Assembly (NCBI RefSeq): GCF_036370855.1
Contig: NC_088098.1
Coordinates: 33,731,981 to 33,795,980, forward strand
DNA length: 64,000 bases
DNA from: Dromaius novaehollandiae
Lineage: Eukaryota; Chordata; Aves; Casuariiformes; Dromaiidae
Direction of reading: 5' to 3'
The position numbers and the translations under genes were made by a program. Each line of letters opens with the position of its first letter. The stretch's first letter is position 1. Shown in pieces: positions 49,501-62,599 of this stretch. The notes below the pieces were generated by a model. The model did no database searches. It was not told the origin of the DNA and saw only the letters and a list, made by a program, of their open reading frames with translations.

Positions 49501-52295
49501 CATTTCATCTGCAGCCAGCTTCTCTCACCTTGCCAGCTGTCAAGCCGAGTTTCCTGGACCCTTCCATGCCCCGGGCTAGGTCTGATCCGATCACGTGCTG
49601 ACCACCTCCGAGGCGAAGCTGGCTGGCTGTCCTTGCTCTGCGCTGGGTAGTCGGTGAGCCATGAGGCACAAGCAGCTCACTCTGCCTGAAGTGACCTGTG
49701 GCTTTTGCTGCCCCGCTTCTTGTCTCTTGGGCACCAGGCCAGTCTCCTGCGGCAGGGAGGCTGCAGGGCTCTGCACACACGGAGAAGGAAGAGTAAAAGC
49801 CAGAATCTAGAGGCAGTGGCTGGAGGCAAAGTGGTCAGGCATAGCAACCTCAGTACCATGAAGGAGGATGGGGGTAGCTGGGATGAAGGACAGAGGGTGG
49901 CTTACAGCTGAGAGCGCGAAGCCGTCGTGCTCTGGGCAAGAGACACAACAGTCTGGGCAGGAAAGCCGGTATCTTTTACATTATATCTGTGTTTATATAT
50001 GTATATATATGTATATGTATATATTATATCCAAGATTATATCTGGCACAAAAACCAAAGGAGTTGGTTATCACTGCTTTTTTTCCTTTGTTTCCAAGCTT
50101 TAAACAACTGTAGGCTGTTATGGCAGTTTGTGTGATGGCTCGGTCCTGTGGGAGTGCTCTGGGACAAACAAATCCGCTTTGAACTGTTCTAATGGGAGTG
50201 GTAACCCTGAGACACCACTTCCTCAGGAATCTGCTGTTTTCGGCAGCTTGTGGAAGTTATCTCCTGGTAGACATAGAAACGTGTCACGAGTTCGTTATAG
50301 CCACCTGGTAGACTAAAGGTGGTATATTACTTATGTTCCACCCACTAATCCATCTTGTCTAGGACAAAACACTAGTACTCCTGAGCATTTTCCATTAGCT
50401 AGAGTTTAACTGAAGAACAAAATCTCTTCTTAGTCTCTTTCCTCCCCTTGGTTCAAGTGACTATCATTCAAAGGTACGCCAGTATGAATTTCAAGGTGCA
50501 ATATTCAAGCTTGCGTCATACAACCCACTGGAAACCTGGTTTTTACCTTGTTGGAAGGATGAGGTGATCGATACATCCTGAGATTCAGACACAATCTCTT
50601 TAAAACAAAACATGAGCATGTTTCAGAAATATCTCCAAGCACGAGTGTTCTGCTTCCAAGAACTTGCTTGTGCATGTGAAGGGCAGTGACTTAGTGTCCG
50701 CTTGTCAATGAGTGCAAGCATTGTGATGAATAGTTTGTCTTCTCAGGAAGGAGAAAATGCTTGTTTTGATTCATGGTTAGCACAATAAAATCACCCAGCT
50801 CTGTGTGTATTAATGAGATAGGTGTTGCAGGCAGGGAAAGAAGATGCTCTTCCTAGTCTTTCCCTTGAAACATTTGTGGAAGAAGAGGGACCAGCCTCCT
50901 GTGTCAGAATGACATGTCTGGGAAACAAGCAACAGCAAAACGGCTAACTACTCCCGGAAAATGCTGTGCAGTCAGTATATGCTTTATGACTTAACTCTAT
51001 AGTAAAGATCTGTGAAATGAGTTTAGGTCAGCCTGTGGCATTATTTTCTAATGAAGTCCCTGTGTAGGTGTGCAGGTGCTTAATTTGCATTTACCTTGAG
51101 CATAGTATGATCATGTATTCATCAGTTAAGCATTCATCAGAATATCTTCATTAATTCTGTTATTTTGTTTATTACTGACCAATAAAACCTGTTTCAGTTG
51201 CAACCTCTGAGACTTTTCATTACAGATGTAGAAGTGCTGACAAGCAGGCAAGAGAGCTATATTAGCATATGAACCAAAACCATTTCAAATACACTAGACA
51301 AAATTAATTTTTCTATTGTGAAATAGAAGTAAAGTTACAAAAACTATATTTAGAACATTTTTGGTAGAGTATTTCTTGTAAACCTTATTGAGAATAAAAA
51401 ACAAATGCAGCTGACTTACCGGATGATGACTTCCAGGAAATAATGATTGTTACCCTTTACATAATTAGCTGTTGTGGGAAACATAAATGACTACTACAGC
51501 TTCATGTAAATGGACTGTCCAGACCACTTAACTGACGCAGTGCTTGCTCATCTGACTTACTCCATGTGAAGGGTCTACTAGTGGTTCATAGGTGCTGTAT
51601 TGTGTTGGGAGACTGCAAAATGCTGCTTCGACTTGTTTCTCCAAGCCATCAGAAATGGAGTAGTGTGTACTTTTTTTTTCCCCCCGCTTTGTCCATGTAT
51701 TAAACTAACTAAGGACATGTGCTGATCGCCTGTAACTTTCCAGTGTGCATACTTTTGTGTGGTCAAAGAAATTTGTCTCTAATGTTCTAGTCAGTTCCAC
51801 AGTATCTACTTCCTGAAAATCAGAGGAATCTGCCTATATTTACAAAGCACAGAATACGGCAGAAGGCTAATAAGATTCAGTAATAGCTTTTGTGTGGCTC
51901 TGTTCTTTCAACAACCTCTCTTCCTTTGGTCCTTGTTTCTCTCCTTTTCCCCTCTGCCTGCTTTTTAAAAGAGAAGAGAGGATAAACCATCTAAAGCATT
52001 AGGTGAGAGACAAGATAAAATGAGTGTCTGTTCGGTACCAAGATGAGCAGGCATCCAAGCCAAAACTTTTCTGACTCAGCAGTTAAGTTACTGCTTTGGA
52101 AAGCAGTCGAGAAATTGAAAAGATTGCAATTTCCTTAATTAATTGCTTTATATTATAGTACAAGAAGATACACCATTCTGCATTTTCTGCTGCAGAAACC
52201 TTCAACCTTTCATCACTAACTAACATTTTTTTTTTTTTGGAAGATGCCAACTGTCCAATAAATCTTTTAGAAAAGATTATATGATATGTTCGCTT
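43525..52295. other. intron 1, no further feature recognised
   Basis: GC content falls from the CpG-island shore (to about 44230) into AT-rich intron. Short (TATATG)n-like sequence occurs at about 49990-50030. Frames are below 130 codons, none recognisable. No splice-flanked exon was seen. Confidence 0.45.
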
Positions 52296-52297
52296 TG

Positions 52298-52360
52298 TGA
52301 GAGCAGACTGGACTTGATGACCCACACAGTCCCTTTCTTAAAGGTCTTATGTTCCTAGTA
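52298..52360 (+). mobile_element. short CR1 LINE 3' tail
   Basis: GCAGACTGGACTTGATGACC, then AGTCCCTTTC and GTCTTATGTTCC fit the last 60 bp of sauropsid CR1 ('GACTGGACTTGATGACCT...GGTCCCTTCCA...'). The upstream part is not recognisable; a severely 5'-truncated or decayed insertion, in the sense of SRGAP1. Confidence 0.55.
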
Positions 52361-52364
52361 GCTC

Positions 52365-55025
52365 AGGGCACTGTGTTAGACAGCTGTCTACTGCATCTAA
52401 TCATCATTCTCCTTGCTTGCTAGATAGATACTCTGCAAAACAGGTCTCTGTATCAAAATGTACTGTGACTGTGTTGATAGGAATAAAGTTACTGTTATTC
52501 CTTTGACAGTATTTATACATTAAAAATATATACTAGAAAGACAAAGTTCCCACTCTTGTTGCAGGGTAGTTAAAGTAATAATGAAGTATTAGAAGTGTTC
52601 AGATGGTGCAGCACACTTTTTCCTCTTGGAAATGACTAGTTTGGTGATTTCTACAAATCACGGTGTATAAACTCTTGTTCACAGGTGGGTTGTACATGTG
52701 TCAAATTGGTGTGTCTGCGTTTTTGGCACCAATAATGTCAGCTCTATGAAGAACCAGCTATGTAACAGAGAGCTAGCTTGTTTGTTCTGTGTTGGAAGTG
52801 GATAGCCCCTATGTTTAAGAGCTTGATTTTTTTTCTAATGTATGTTGGCTTTGCTGCGCAATAGACTGCTTGAGGTTAAGAACCAATGTAATAGGATTGT
52901 AAGTATTATGTACCTTTTTAAGGCTGCCTTTGTGTATTTGTGCCTTCCTAATTTCCAGGTAACGGTGCATAAAATTAGTCAGATTCTTAATGTCATGACA
53001 GAAAATAGAACTAAAGTGTTAATCTGCTCAGATGCTCTTGCACGGAAGTCCTAACAAAGTGCAGAGTGGGAAAAGACCTGCTGCGCAGAAGAGATGAGAG
53101 AGCCCAGTGCAGGTCCCTTACCTACAGGGGCTCATCTCCCCTGGGTCTGCTGCGGAGGAGGCCTCGCGGCAGCTCCGGCCATCCTGCGCGCCCAAACTGC
53201 TGCTTCTCCCCGCAGCCTGCTCTGAGCAATCGCTGTGCATCTGCAGTTGGGCTCCTCAGATTATAGTCACCTGTACTGTAATCCTTTAATTACCAGCCAT
53301 TTCTGAAGCCATGATGTTACAGTTACAGGTCAAATCCTGTGGTTCTTAAGCAGATCTCCCATTGCTATCTTTAACTTTGCTTGAGGGAGAGTGACTTACA
53401 CTACTCCACACAAACTTGATCTTTTGGCTTTATTGAGAAATAAGTAGCCAGGGGCATCCTGAACCATCCTGTTCTTTGTACCGGGCTTAAATTACTGGAA
53501 GTTTACTTGACTGAAGTCTAGAAGGTTAGCTGTCTGTATCAACAAACTGTTGTTACAACCATGGCCTATAAATTGGCGATAGGGAATAAAATGTTACTTT
53601 TTCAGGTTTCTGTTGAGGCTCAGAGGTTAGGGAGTGTGAGGGTTGGGGATTTTATTGTTTTTGTTCCGATCCTCCTTTGAGGCTTCTGGCTGCTTCAGGT
53701 GTCTGCTGCCAAGGCTTTAATGCGTTGTCATGCGAACTGTTCTGAGTAAGGCACCTCAGGGAGGCACCAGTGTCTGGCTTTCCAGAGATGTCCCTGGTAC
53801 TTGTGAGAAGTAAAAAAGAGAAATATGAAAATGTTAATGGAAGAAGTGTGGACAAGTAGTGTTTGGGGGTGGCACCTGCACTGCTTCTACCTGCTAACGT
53901 AACAAAACTAGAAGTGAATACTGCATTATGATCAGTGGTGGCTGACTATTCTTAAACGCAGAAAACTGGAGCACTTATTTTCCTTAAGAGACTGTTTTTA
54001 CATAAAAAAAAAAAACAGTAAAGTCTAGGTAAGTAGCACAGATCACCTAGATTTCAGCGAGGCATGTAGTACTGAGAGGCTGGTGAAAGAGCAGGAATAT
54101 TTCTGACTGCTGAAGACCAAGCAGCTAATGTGTGTAAAATTTTGCTCAGCAGCTTTTGCCTGTTTTTTCAGAGCATCTCTCAAGAAAACCTTTCCAGACG
54201 ATCCCTGGTGACTGCTTTGACAGTGCCTGGCAAGAAAGCCCCTCTTTTCATATCAAGAGGGCAAAATGGTTGAAACTAGAGCCAAGGGGAAATTCCTCCA
54301 GGCTGTAGCTCCCTGGCTAGCAGTGTGGTGGGTTAGTGAGGAGGTGGGATGGGTTGGCGGAGGGCCTGTTCGAGGAGGTACGAAGTGCGCTCAGCTGGCA
54401 GCCGGCCAGCCCATGCAGGATAGCTCTGTCCCGACTCTGCTGTTTCCCAGCGGTTGGGGGATGGCCTCTGCGTAATGAGGGAGGTCTTGGCTCAGGCTCG
54501 AGGGAACAGACTTTCCGGCTACAACAGCAGTTTTGACACACTTCCATATGGGCTCAGAAAGGCTTGGGGTGAAAAATATCTCATGGGATTAAATCCATAA
54601 AAGAACTTGAGCTCCTGTGTTTGCCGTTCAAATGCCACGTTTAGTTCCCCTTTCACTGCAGTCTCACTTCGGCAGTGTCTGTGGGTATGTTTATATGACT
54701 GCATATACTGGGCCACATGTTTATTCTGCAAACTGTTAGCAAGGGTTATAATCTGAAGCACAGCACCTCACTAACATAGCTCCCTTATTTATAGACCAGA
54801 AGCTGCCTTGCCTCCGGCTGGCATAGACAAGAGATAAATACTGACCTCCATCCATGCTGTTGTAATTGGAGTTGCCACCAGAGAAGTCTCCAGCCACCAG
54901 AACGTAAAAATTTCTTTTTGTAAGCCATGTGGAAATCTGTATGATACTGGAGCCTGAGCAGTGCATCCTTCCTAGCGATCAAAGCATTCCCATGAGGCGT
55001 CTGCATTCAGACCTTGCCACCTTTA
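52365..55025. other. intron 1, small CpG patch, otherwise nothing recognised
   Basis: AT-rich intron. At 53075-53235 a patch with several CpGs (CTGCGGAGG, CCTCGCGGCAGCTCCGG, TGCGCGCCC) stands out; no exon can be supported there. An A-run of 12 occurs near 54004. Confidence 0.4.
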
Positions 55026-55029
55026 TCTT

Positions 55030-55250
55030 ACTCAAAATTGAGTCTTGAATGCAGATCTCCCATGTTGCTAGGGATTGCTCTAACAATGAGGCAACAGAGT
55101 GTTCTGGGACAAGTCTTGCTCTGTTGTCTTGGTTCATGAAGCTGCTCTGCTTTTTCCCAGACCCAATGAATATTTAATTATTTACAGAGTGATTCTGAAC
55201 CTATTGCCTCATGGTTAGGGCAGTCACCTGAGAGAGATGGGTTTCCCTAT
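55030..55250. mobile_element. palindromic DNA element, inverted arms
   Basis: Left arm 55041-55101 and right arm 55191-55250 are inverted copies. In the core, TTGCCTCATTGTTAGAGCAA (left, complemented) matches TTGCCTCATGGTTAGGGCAG (right) with three differences, and similarity continues outward to ATGGGAGATC/GATGGGTTTC. About 90 bp lie between the arms. Same family as at 7940-8230. Confidence 0.6.
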
Positions 55251-55254
55251 GTTT

Positions 55255-58200
55255 TCTAGCAAATGTGTCTTGCTGGTCTACTTTTTTGAGTAAATAATAA
55301 AAAATGGGGGATGGGTTGTAGGGTTGAGATACTTGTGAGACCATTCTAAAGTATGAATACTTATTTTATAAATCTGGAGGGGGGAAATATCCAGAGGATA
55401 GTTTGCTTATTCATTTTACATAGTCATTGCAGTAGTCAAAAAAGATCATGTTGTATTGATTTTTAATTTTAACACTTTGCAGGGCAATTTCTGAAGACTG
55501 CCTTTAGTTTTGCAGAAAATCTGTGAAAAAAATGTTTGTTCAGAGTTATTTGAAAGGTTCACGAATGAATATATTTGCGTGAACCTTTGCTCGAATTACT
55601 CTTTTTGCAGTATTCTATTTGTACAGCATATTTAGTTGTCTGTCACATGGTGTTTCTGCTCTCCAGTTGCCTCAGTTGCAGATTTGCAAGTAGCTTTCAT
55701 TACAGCCACCAGAATCTTATTCTGCAAATCTTCCTGACTTATTTATATGAGTGAAGAGTGGGCTTTTTGAGAGTGGAAAAATTATTTCAACTAATGCTCG
55801 AGGAGGAAAGAAAGGGAGTGGGTTTGCAAATATTACTGAGGTAAATCTGCAGTGGTTAATCAAGTAACACTGAATGTTTTAGCTATTAGTGACTAGAGCT
55901 GGAGGACTACAGTGCATTTAGTGCATCTCTAAGAAGAAAAAAAGGCCTGAACAACTGCTTATCAGTCATGACAGTTGATCAAGTTATTTCACCTGCAGAA
56001 TTGTTTCATAGGACGTAGTTACCTCAAACAGCCAAGGCACTTAATGCATATTGGGCTTTCCCTGCGTGTAATAAGATGCCTATTCTTCACTTCTTCACTA
56101 TTCTGCTGCATATGGTGAAGTCAGGTTGTTTGAACAGCTGTATGCAAAGTACCAAAGCTCCATGTCAGAAGCAGCAAGAAGATGGAAATCATGGAAATGT
56201 TCCAGTTACTTCAAACTTTATTTTAAAAAAGGGATTTAAGAGAAACTTCAGGTACGTTTCTGAATTTCTGCACTGGCATATTTTGTATTGGAAAGAATAA
56301 TATCTTCTTAGTTCTATCCTGCATTCCACCCAGTTACCAGGTAATTTATCTGGCCATGCATAGTTTTCTTAAAAAAAAAAAATTGTAAATGAATATTGTA
56401 TTAAATGAATAGCTAATGCATCCTGAATCAGTAGCAATTCTTACATACTGGATAGGAGAGATACTTAAAAGCTTATTAAAAATACTGCAAATAAGGAGAT
56501 AGAATATATGAGGAAGCTTTACTACAAACCTCAGTTCTGTAACTTGAAGTATTAATATGTAATCTGTTGTTTTCTGAGTTGTAATATCTGACTTACAGAA
56601 TATGTGCTGCTTACGTTATGTGGTGCTTTTCTTCCTTAGCATGGCTTGTGTTTGGATATTTGAGAGTAAATTTAAGTCCACATGCAATTTTCTTAGATTG
56701 CATCTCCAAAATTGCCTTTCTCTCAGTTAATAAGATGTCAGTAGTATATGAGATCATGGAATTAGTTCTGATAATGACCTCTAGTTGGAGAACCTGAAGG
56801 TCATGTCTCACCTCACTTGTAGGCCAATTTGCAAGTCTTTTGGAAGGACCATTTTAAAGTTATAATTTGTACATTGTATAGTGCAGTGGGGATTTCTGAT
56901 CTGTTATTGTGGTCATAGGGGTCATTCTTCATGTTGTGGTGTATTTACAGCCTTGGAGTTATCTTTTTGAATCTCATCTAAAAGGTTTGTGATTTTTGGA
57001 AGATGCACCTCTTCCGTAGTTCTTTTGCCAACAGACCTGATCTGGCAAGAAAACACCTTCAGTGTTTCTTCTCTGACTTGGGCAAGTACACTTCATTTAA
57101 GGTGAAGAGGAATCTTCATTTCAGGAGACAGAATGTACTGGCAAGAGTTTCTAGGTCTGCAGGCATTTAAGGAGAAGTTACTAAAGGTAGCATTACGCAA
57201 ATCAATGTACTGAGTTCCTTGTAATTTGGTGCAGACTTAGCAGCACCAAATGAGTATTGATGAATCTGGTGTTTTCTTTCGTGAGTTTTATTTTTCCAGC
57301 AATGGCCAAGAGGTTTGCCAGCATCTGGTAATTAGTCAGGTTGCCTTCTTCACCTTAGCTTGTGGTTTCCCGAGTGGTGAGGTGGGCCTTGCCGAAGCAC
57401 TGCCCATGCTGCCGGGGAGGCGCCCGAGCCAGTAAGCGCTGCTGAAATTCACTGGCATGTGGACATGCCAGTTCTCCCTAATGAGCCTTGGCTACAGGAA
57501 AAGCCTGAGACCTACTGCTGTAACATTTCAGTCAGTTAAAGCATTAGGCTTTGTAATGTATTCACTGCTCTGAATAGCTGCTAACGAATGCAGGACTGGA
57601 GGGATGAATGAAAGTGGTATTGCTTTTACAAGCAGTATAGTAGCTGCCGTGTGTGTCCTGTTATGCACAGCCTTGTTTACTTTACACACATGAATTTGTT
57701 GACCTCACCAGGGCTCTTAACCTTCCTAGGGTTGCTAATCTCCATAAATGTCTGCAGGATTGGGCTTAATTTTGTCATGGAAATATGCAAAACAAATGAA
57801 TCAAACTGTGAGTCATCACTTTTTACAGTAAAGTGCTCTGACCTAGTCCCAGTGTCCACGTGCCAGGCTGATGCTTGCTCGAGAGCTTGTGGGATTTGAC
57901 CCATGCTTTGGGAATCCTGACTTGAGGGTAACAGGGCCTCTGCAGAAGCCACGTAAGTGTAACAGAAAATATACTGAAACAAAGCATTCAGATACAGCTC
58001 TGAAGATAAAAATTAATTTAGGTTGCTGCCAGGATTATGCACATATGCTATGGAATGTTTCAGTAGTGCTCAAGATTTTTTTTAAAACTGTATCAGAGAC
58101 GTTTTAAATTTACGGAATATTTTTATCATGTGAGCATATGCCTTAAGTAAAGTATGGTACAATCAAATAAACTCACTTTATTTTTAAAACTTACTGGAGG

Positions 58201-61145
58201 CAGCAAATTGTGGAGCTAATATAGATAAACTATGTGAATGTCACTTTCATGTCTGTACTTTAAAATGCAAAAGTACAAACATAGTAACTGCAAGGCCGTT
58301 TTTGATATTTTAATCTTTTAAACCTTTGAAATGTTTGTGTATATGAAAGGACTTTTAAATCCACTGGATAGTGAGTTTTTTTCCACTATCTCAAATATTG
58401 TGTTCAAAATCATAGCAGATAAAGGAAGAGTGATCAGAAAGCTTAATGCAGTCAGAGCATCACGACCTGTTATGTAAAGCAACATTTGGCAGGGCCTTCC
58501 CAGCTGCTGTAAATGAATGTTAACAACATTTTATCAGATGCTTTCACTATCTTTATTACATAATCTGAATATTTATGACCCTATTAATACGTTTAGCTGT
58601 GAAATTGCAATACAGATGGAATGAAAGTTCCATAGAAGAGTGAAGGAGCAGTATGATTCTTGCATTACAAACAAAAGCTGTGTGAGTATTAAAAAGCTTT
58701 GTACTCATGTTTGAAAGAAGGTTGCTGAACTGCTTTATAGATGTAAAATGCTATTTCCCTAGACGCTTTCATACAAAGAGTACTTTGACGACAGGACAGT
58801 GTTGCTAAACATTGTCTGTGTGTGTAATAGGCATCACTAACCAGGCTGCGATGATTTTTTTTTTCCATGCCCTGAATCCACAATCATGATACTCTGTAGT
58901 TTAACCAATGGACCATAGACCAGACGCAGTTTGTCAGAATAGCCTCCATCCAGAGAGCTGCCCCAGGTAGGATGTTGGGGCAAGCTGTGAGCCAAGTTAT
59001 TATTTATTTTTATTTCGTCCTTTTTTGGTGGCCAGGATCTTGCATGCTGCCTTTTGCTCCTCTTTCTTGTGGCCTTTCACCCCGTCCTTGGGGTACCTTC
59101 CCCTTCCTATGGCTGGGAACTGCTTGCAAATGGCATCATGTCACTGAATACATACATGCCTGTTGCGTGATCGTACTTGGAACATGTGGGAAGGAACGTG
59201 CTTGGTCAAGAGACAGAGCACCTGAAAGGTGTTTCCCTTGGGAGCCTCCTAAAGCAGTTATATTGTGCCTCCTAACAGAACTGTGCACCACTACTTCAAT
59301 AGAGATCTGCAAATATTTAACAAGAAGAAGATATGCAGAGCCCTGTCACCGTTGTGCGCGGTGGCTCCCAACTGCTAAATTTACACACAAGGCCTCTTGT
59401 TTCCATATTGTTCTGCAGGATAAATAGCTCCATTAGCTACAGGCTCGTGTGGGCAGGTTGCCCATGAAAAACTGAGTTGAAAAAGAGTTTTGCATTTCAT
59501 TTGATTGGGGTGAAGTCCTTAGTCATTTTTACCCTTGCACACAGAATCTATCCTATCTGAAAGCTGCTGTCCTTCATGTCTTCTTCTCTTGTCACTAATC
59601 AACTGTGATCATTTCTGAGAAAGGCAGCTGTTGCTGGAGGTCACATTTGTTTGCAGGAGTCGTCTCTGGGTGCTAGTGCCAATCCTGTGGTGTGTTCTTA
59701 CACTGTACCTTTTTCCGATATGGTCTCTACTTCTACCCTCTCCACAATTCAAACCTTATGAGCTTGTGCTGGTACGGAAGGCAGCTGCACTCAGCTGAAA
59801 GTGCACAAAATATTAGAAAGGTAAAGATAAGTGGGTGCAGGATGTAGAACCATTAGGTTAAAGGAGAAAGAAATGAATAAGTGATCCTTTTGGATTAATA
59901 CATATTTTTAAATAGTATTTTGTCCCCAAGCAAGTTTGTTATAGCTACTGCAGGGCTCCAGCTGGGCTCTATTCCCTTTTGGGGATTAGAGATTTAAATA
60001 TGTATTGTTCTTCTGGGCAGTATTACTGAGCAGTCAAGTAAGGTTCATAATAGAACAAAGAAACCTTTAATTAGGATAGGAGTTTCAGTTGCATTCTGTT
60101 TTGCTTTGTGTAAGACAAACTTGCATTAAATCAGATAAATAAATAAAACAATGGATGGGGTGGAGGAACTTTGGAAGGAGCACATCTGTTTACAAAGTTA
60201 AGTGCTGAGTTTACAGTAAACTAGTAATTTTTACTTGGGAAGCTCTTAAAACAAGATTCCCCTTCTCCTCATCCCTTAGCCAAGATATTTTAAGGAAGTA
60301 TTTTTCAGCTTAATCAGTGTTTGGTTTTGAGTTTTTATTCACTTTATTTTTTCATAGAGGAAATATCTATATTGCAATGTAAAATTAATAGCAGTCTGTT
60401 TATGCTGTTATCAGACTTCTTTTTAATGTCTGTGCATGCATTGTAATTGCATCACTCCCCTACTCATCTTTGTACTTAGTTTATATGAGCTAAATACAAT
60501 GCAGCATTTCCTTTAAACATGAAAAATGACAATAAATCTTTCCTAGGCTGTTGCAGAGTACACATTGCTCTGTGTTGCTGAGGTCTTGAAGTCAATAACT
60601 TTCTGCGCAGGCTCAGAAAATTGCCAGTGTGCAATAAATTACAAAACTGGGACCCTTAAGGAATAATACTTAGTAGGTTCAAGGGTTTCTTAACTTTTCT
60701 CTGAAATGACCTTTGGCAAAAATACAAACTGTAGTCTCCTCTATCCCATCAGACATTGGAAAGGGGAGGCATAGCAGATTTGAAGCAGTTTTTCTTTTTA
60801 TTTCCTTATCTAATGTTTACTGGCTTATTACATGCAATTAGACAATAGAATAATCTCCTGGTTTAAATGAGTTTTCCTTTTCTTTTTTTTAAAGGAACAC
60901 ATTAAAAAGATGAGTATGAGGAAGCTTTGGCCATCTGTCCTATGCCTGTCCTCTTCATTTTAGATGCCAAATCCAACAATGACAGAAGGCAGCTGTTGTC
61001 TGAGAAACGATTGATTCTACTTGTTTGGGCAGAAGAGCTCTTGAACATGGCTTGAGATAGTCCATTTCCCTAATTACCTATCTCTTCATGTATTTTACTG
61101 CCTCCTGCCCCTCTCTAGCAAGAGGGTGCTTTCCAAGGCAAAATC
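55255..61145. other. intron 1, nothing recognised
   Basis: AT-rich intron with scattered short A/T runs. The 151-codon frame at 58972-59427 has no recognisable domain and no exon-like boundaries. Confidence 0.45.
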
Positions 61146-61149
61146 CATA

Positions 61150-61240
61150 GTATCTCTTTAAAGGACCTATTCAAAACTTCCTGACTTCAGTGGAAAGCTG
61201 CTATTGACTTCAGTGAACTTTCAGTCAGGCTTTTGGAGAG
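61150..61240 (+). repeat. old palindromic 'ACTTCAATGG'-type repeat
   Basis: TTCAAAACTTCCTGACTTCAG, then GGAAAGCTGCTATTGACTTC and AGTGAACTTTCAGTCAGG follow a common sauropsid pattern ('AAAACTCCTACTGACTTCAATGG...CCCATTGACTTCAATGGGCTTTGGATCAGGCC'). Same family as the fragment at 22826-22880. Confidence 0.5.
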
Positions 61241-62082
61241 GAAAAGCATAGCCCTTTGCATTAAAGAATTGACGTTATCTTCATCAGTCAAAACTTCCTT
61301 TTGCGGGATGTTCTAGAAGTATAATATTCCAGTTTTACTGGGTGAGTATTAAACTCCATTTTAAGTGCAGAACACAGTGCATCTTACTTGTGGAGCTGCA
61401 TAGGGTGCTTCACAGTAACAATATACTTCGAGATCCTTTAAATCTCTTGCCTTGATCCACATCTTGCATCCCTGTGCTGCATCCCATGCAAATAATTAAC
61501 TTGCAGAATAAAGCTATTGCTGTCCCTCCCCTTGGAAAAAACTCAGCTGGTATGTGGGAGCTGTTACCAGGAAAGAGAGGCAGGGATGTTGTGTTGCATT
61601 TATGGAGTGTGCTACTAGATAACTTTTCCCGTTGCCTGACTTGACCATAACTTGTCCTTGTTTGTCACAAAGATCAGAACAATAACCTCACATAAGGGGA
61701 ATACCAGTTACTTGAGAATAGAGATTTTTAAAATGTCTTCCACAGTTTTGGCTGTACTAGAATGACAGAATCAGAATCACAGAATGGTTGAGGCTGGAAG
61801 GTACCTCTGGAGTTCATCTAGTTCAACTCCCCCTTACTCAAAGTAGGGTCAGCTAGAGCAGGTTGCCCAACATATTGTCCAGTCAGATTTTGAATTATGT
61901 CCAAGGATGGAGATGAGGCTCCGCAACCTCTCTGGGCACCCTGTTCCAGTTTTAACCACCCTCACAGTGAAGAAGTGTTTTCTTACATTTGAATGGAATT
62001 TCTAGTTTGCATGCATTGCCTCTTGTCCTCTCCCCGCGCATCACTGAGAAGAGTTTGTCTCTGTCTTCGTTACCCCCTCCCA

Positions 62083-62598
62083 TCAGTTATTTATACATGT
62101 TAATAGGATTCCCCCTGAGCCTGTTCTTCTCCAGAACTGGACACAGCAGTCCAGACATGACCTCACCAGTGCTGAGCAGAGGAGAAGGATCACCTCCCTC
62201 GACCTGCTGGCAATGCTCTTCCTAGTGTGGTCCAGGAGACTGTTGGCCTTCTTCACCACAGAGGCGTATTGTGGACTTATGTTCAACTTGGTGTCCACCA
62301 GGACCCCCAGGTCCTTCTCTGCAAATCTGCTTTCCAGCCAGTTGGCCCCCAGTCTGTACTGGTATATGGGATTATTCCTCTCCAGGTGCAGGATTTTGCA
62401 TTTCCCTTTGCTGAACTTCATGAGATTCCTGTTGCACCATTTCTCCAGTCTGTTGAGATCCCTCTTAATGGCAGCACAGTCATCTGGTGCATCAGCCATT
62501 CCTCCCAGTTTTGTATCATCTGCAAACTTGCTGAGGTTGCACACTGTCCAATCATCCAGGTCATTAATGAAGATGTTAAACAGTACTGGCTCTAGCAT
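62083..62598 (-). pseudogene. CR1 ORF2 fragment: reverse transcriptase C-terminal half
   Basis: This open stretch of 171 codons covers the RT region around motif C: PVLFNIFINDLDD, then SKFADDTKLGG with the catalytic pair at residues 27-28, then EKWCNRNLMKFSKGKCKILHL, EKDLGVLVDTKLN and ASRSREVILLL. After CVQFW (about residue 155) the reading runs into unrelated residues, because a deletion joined two parts of the element at 62131-62134. It has no true start; upstream sequence in the same element is interrupted by stops. Non-functional. Confidence 0.9.
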
Positions 62599-62599
62599 C

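Noticed and set aside
58972..59427. 151-codon plus-strand frame in intron 1
   Set aside because: Cys- and Trp-containing but without any family motif; no acceptor/donor pair that would make it an exon.
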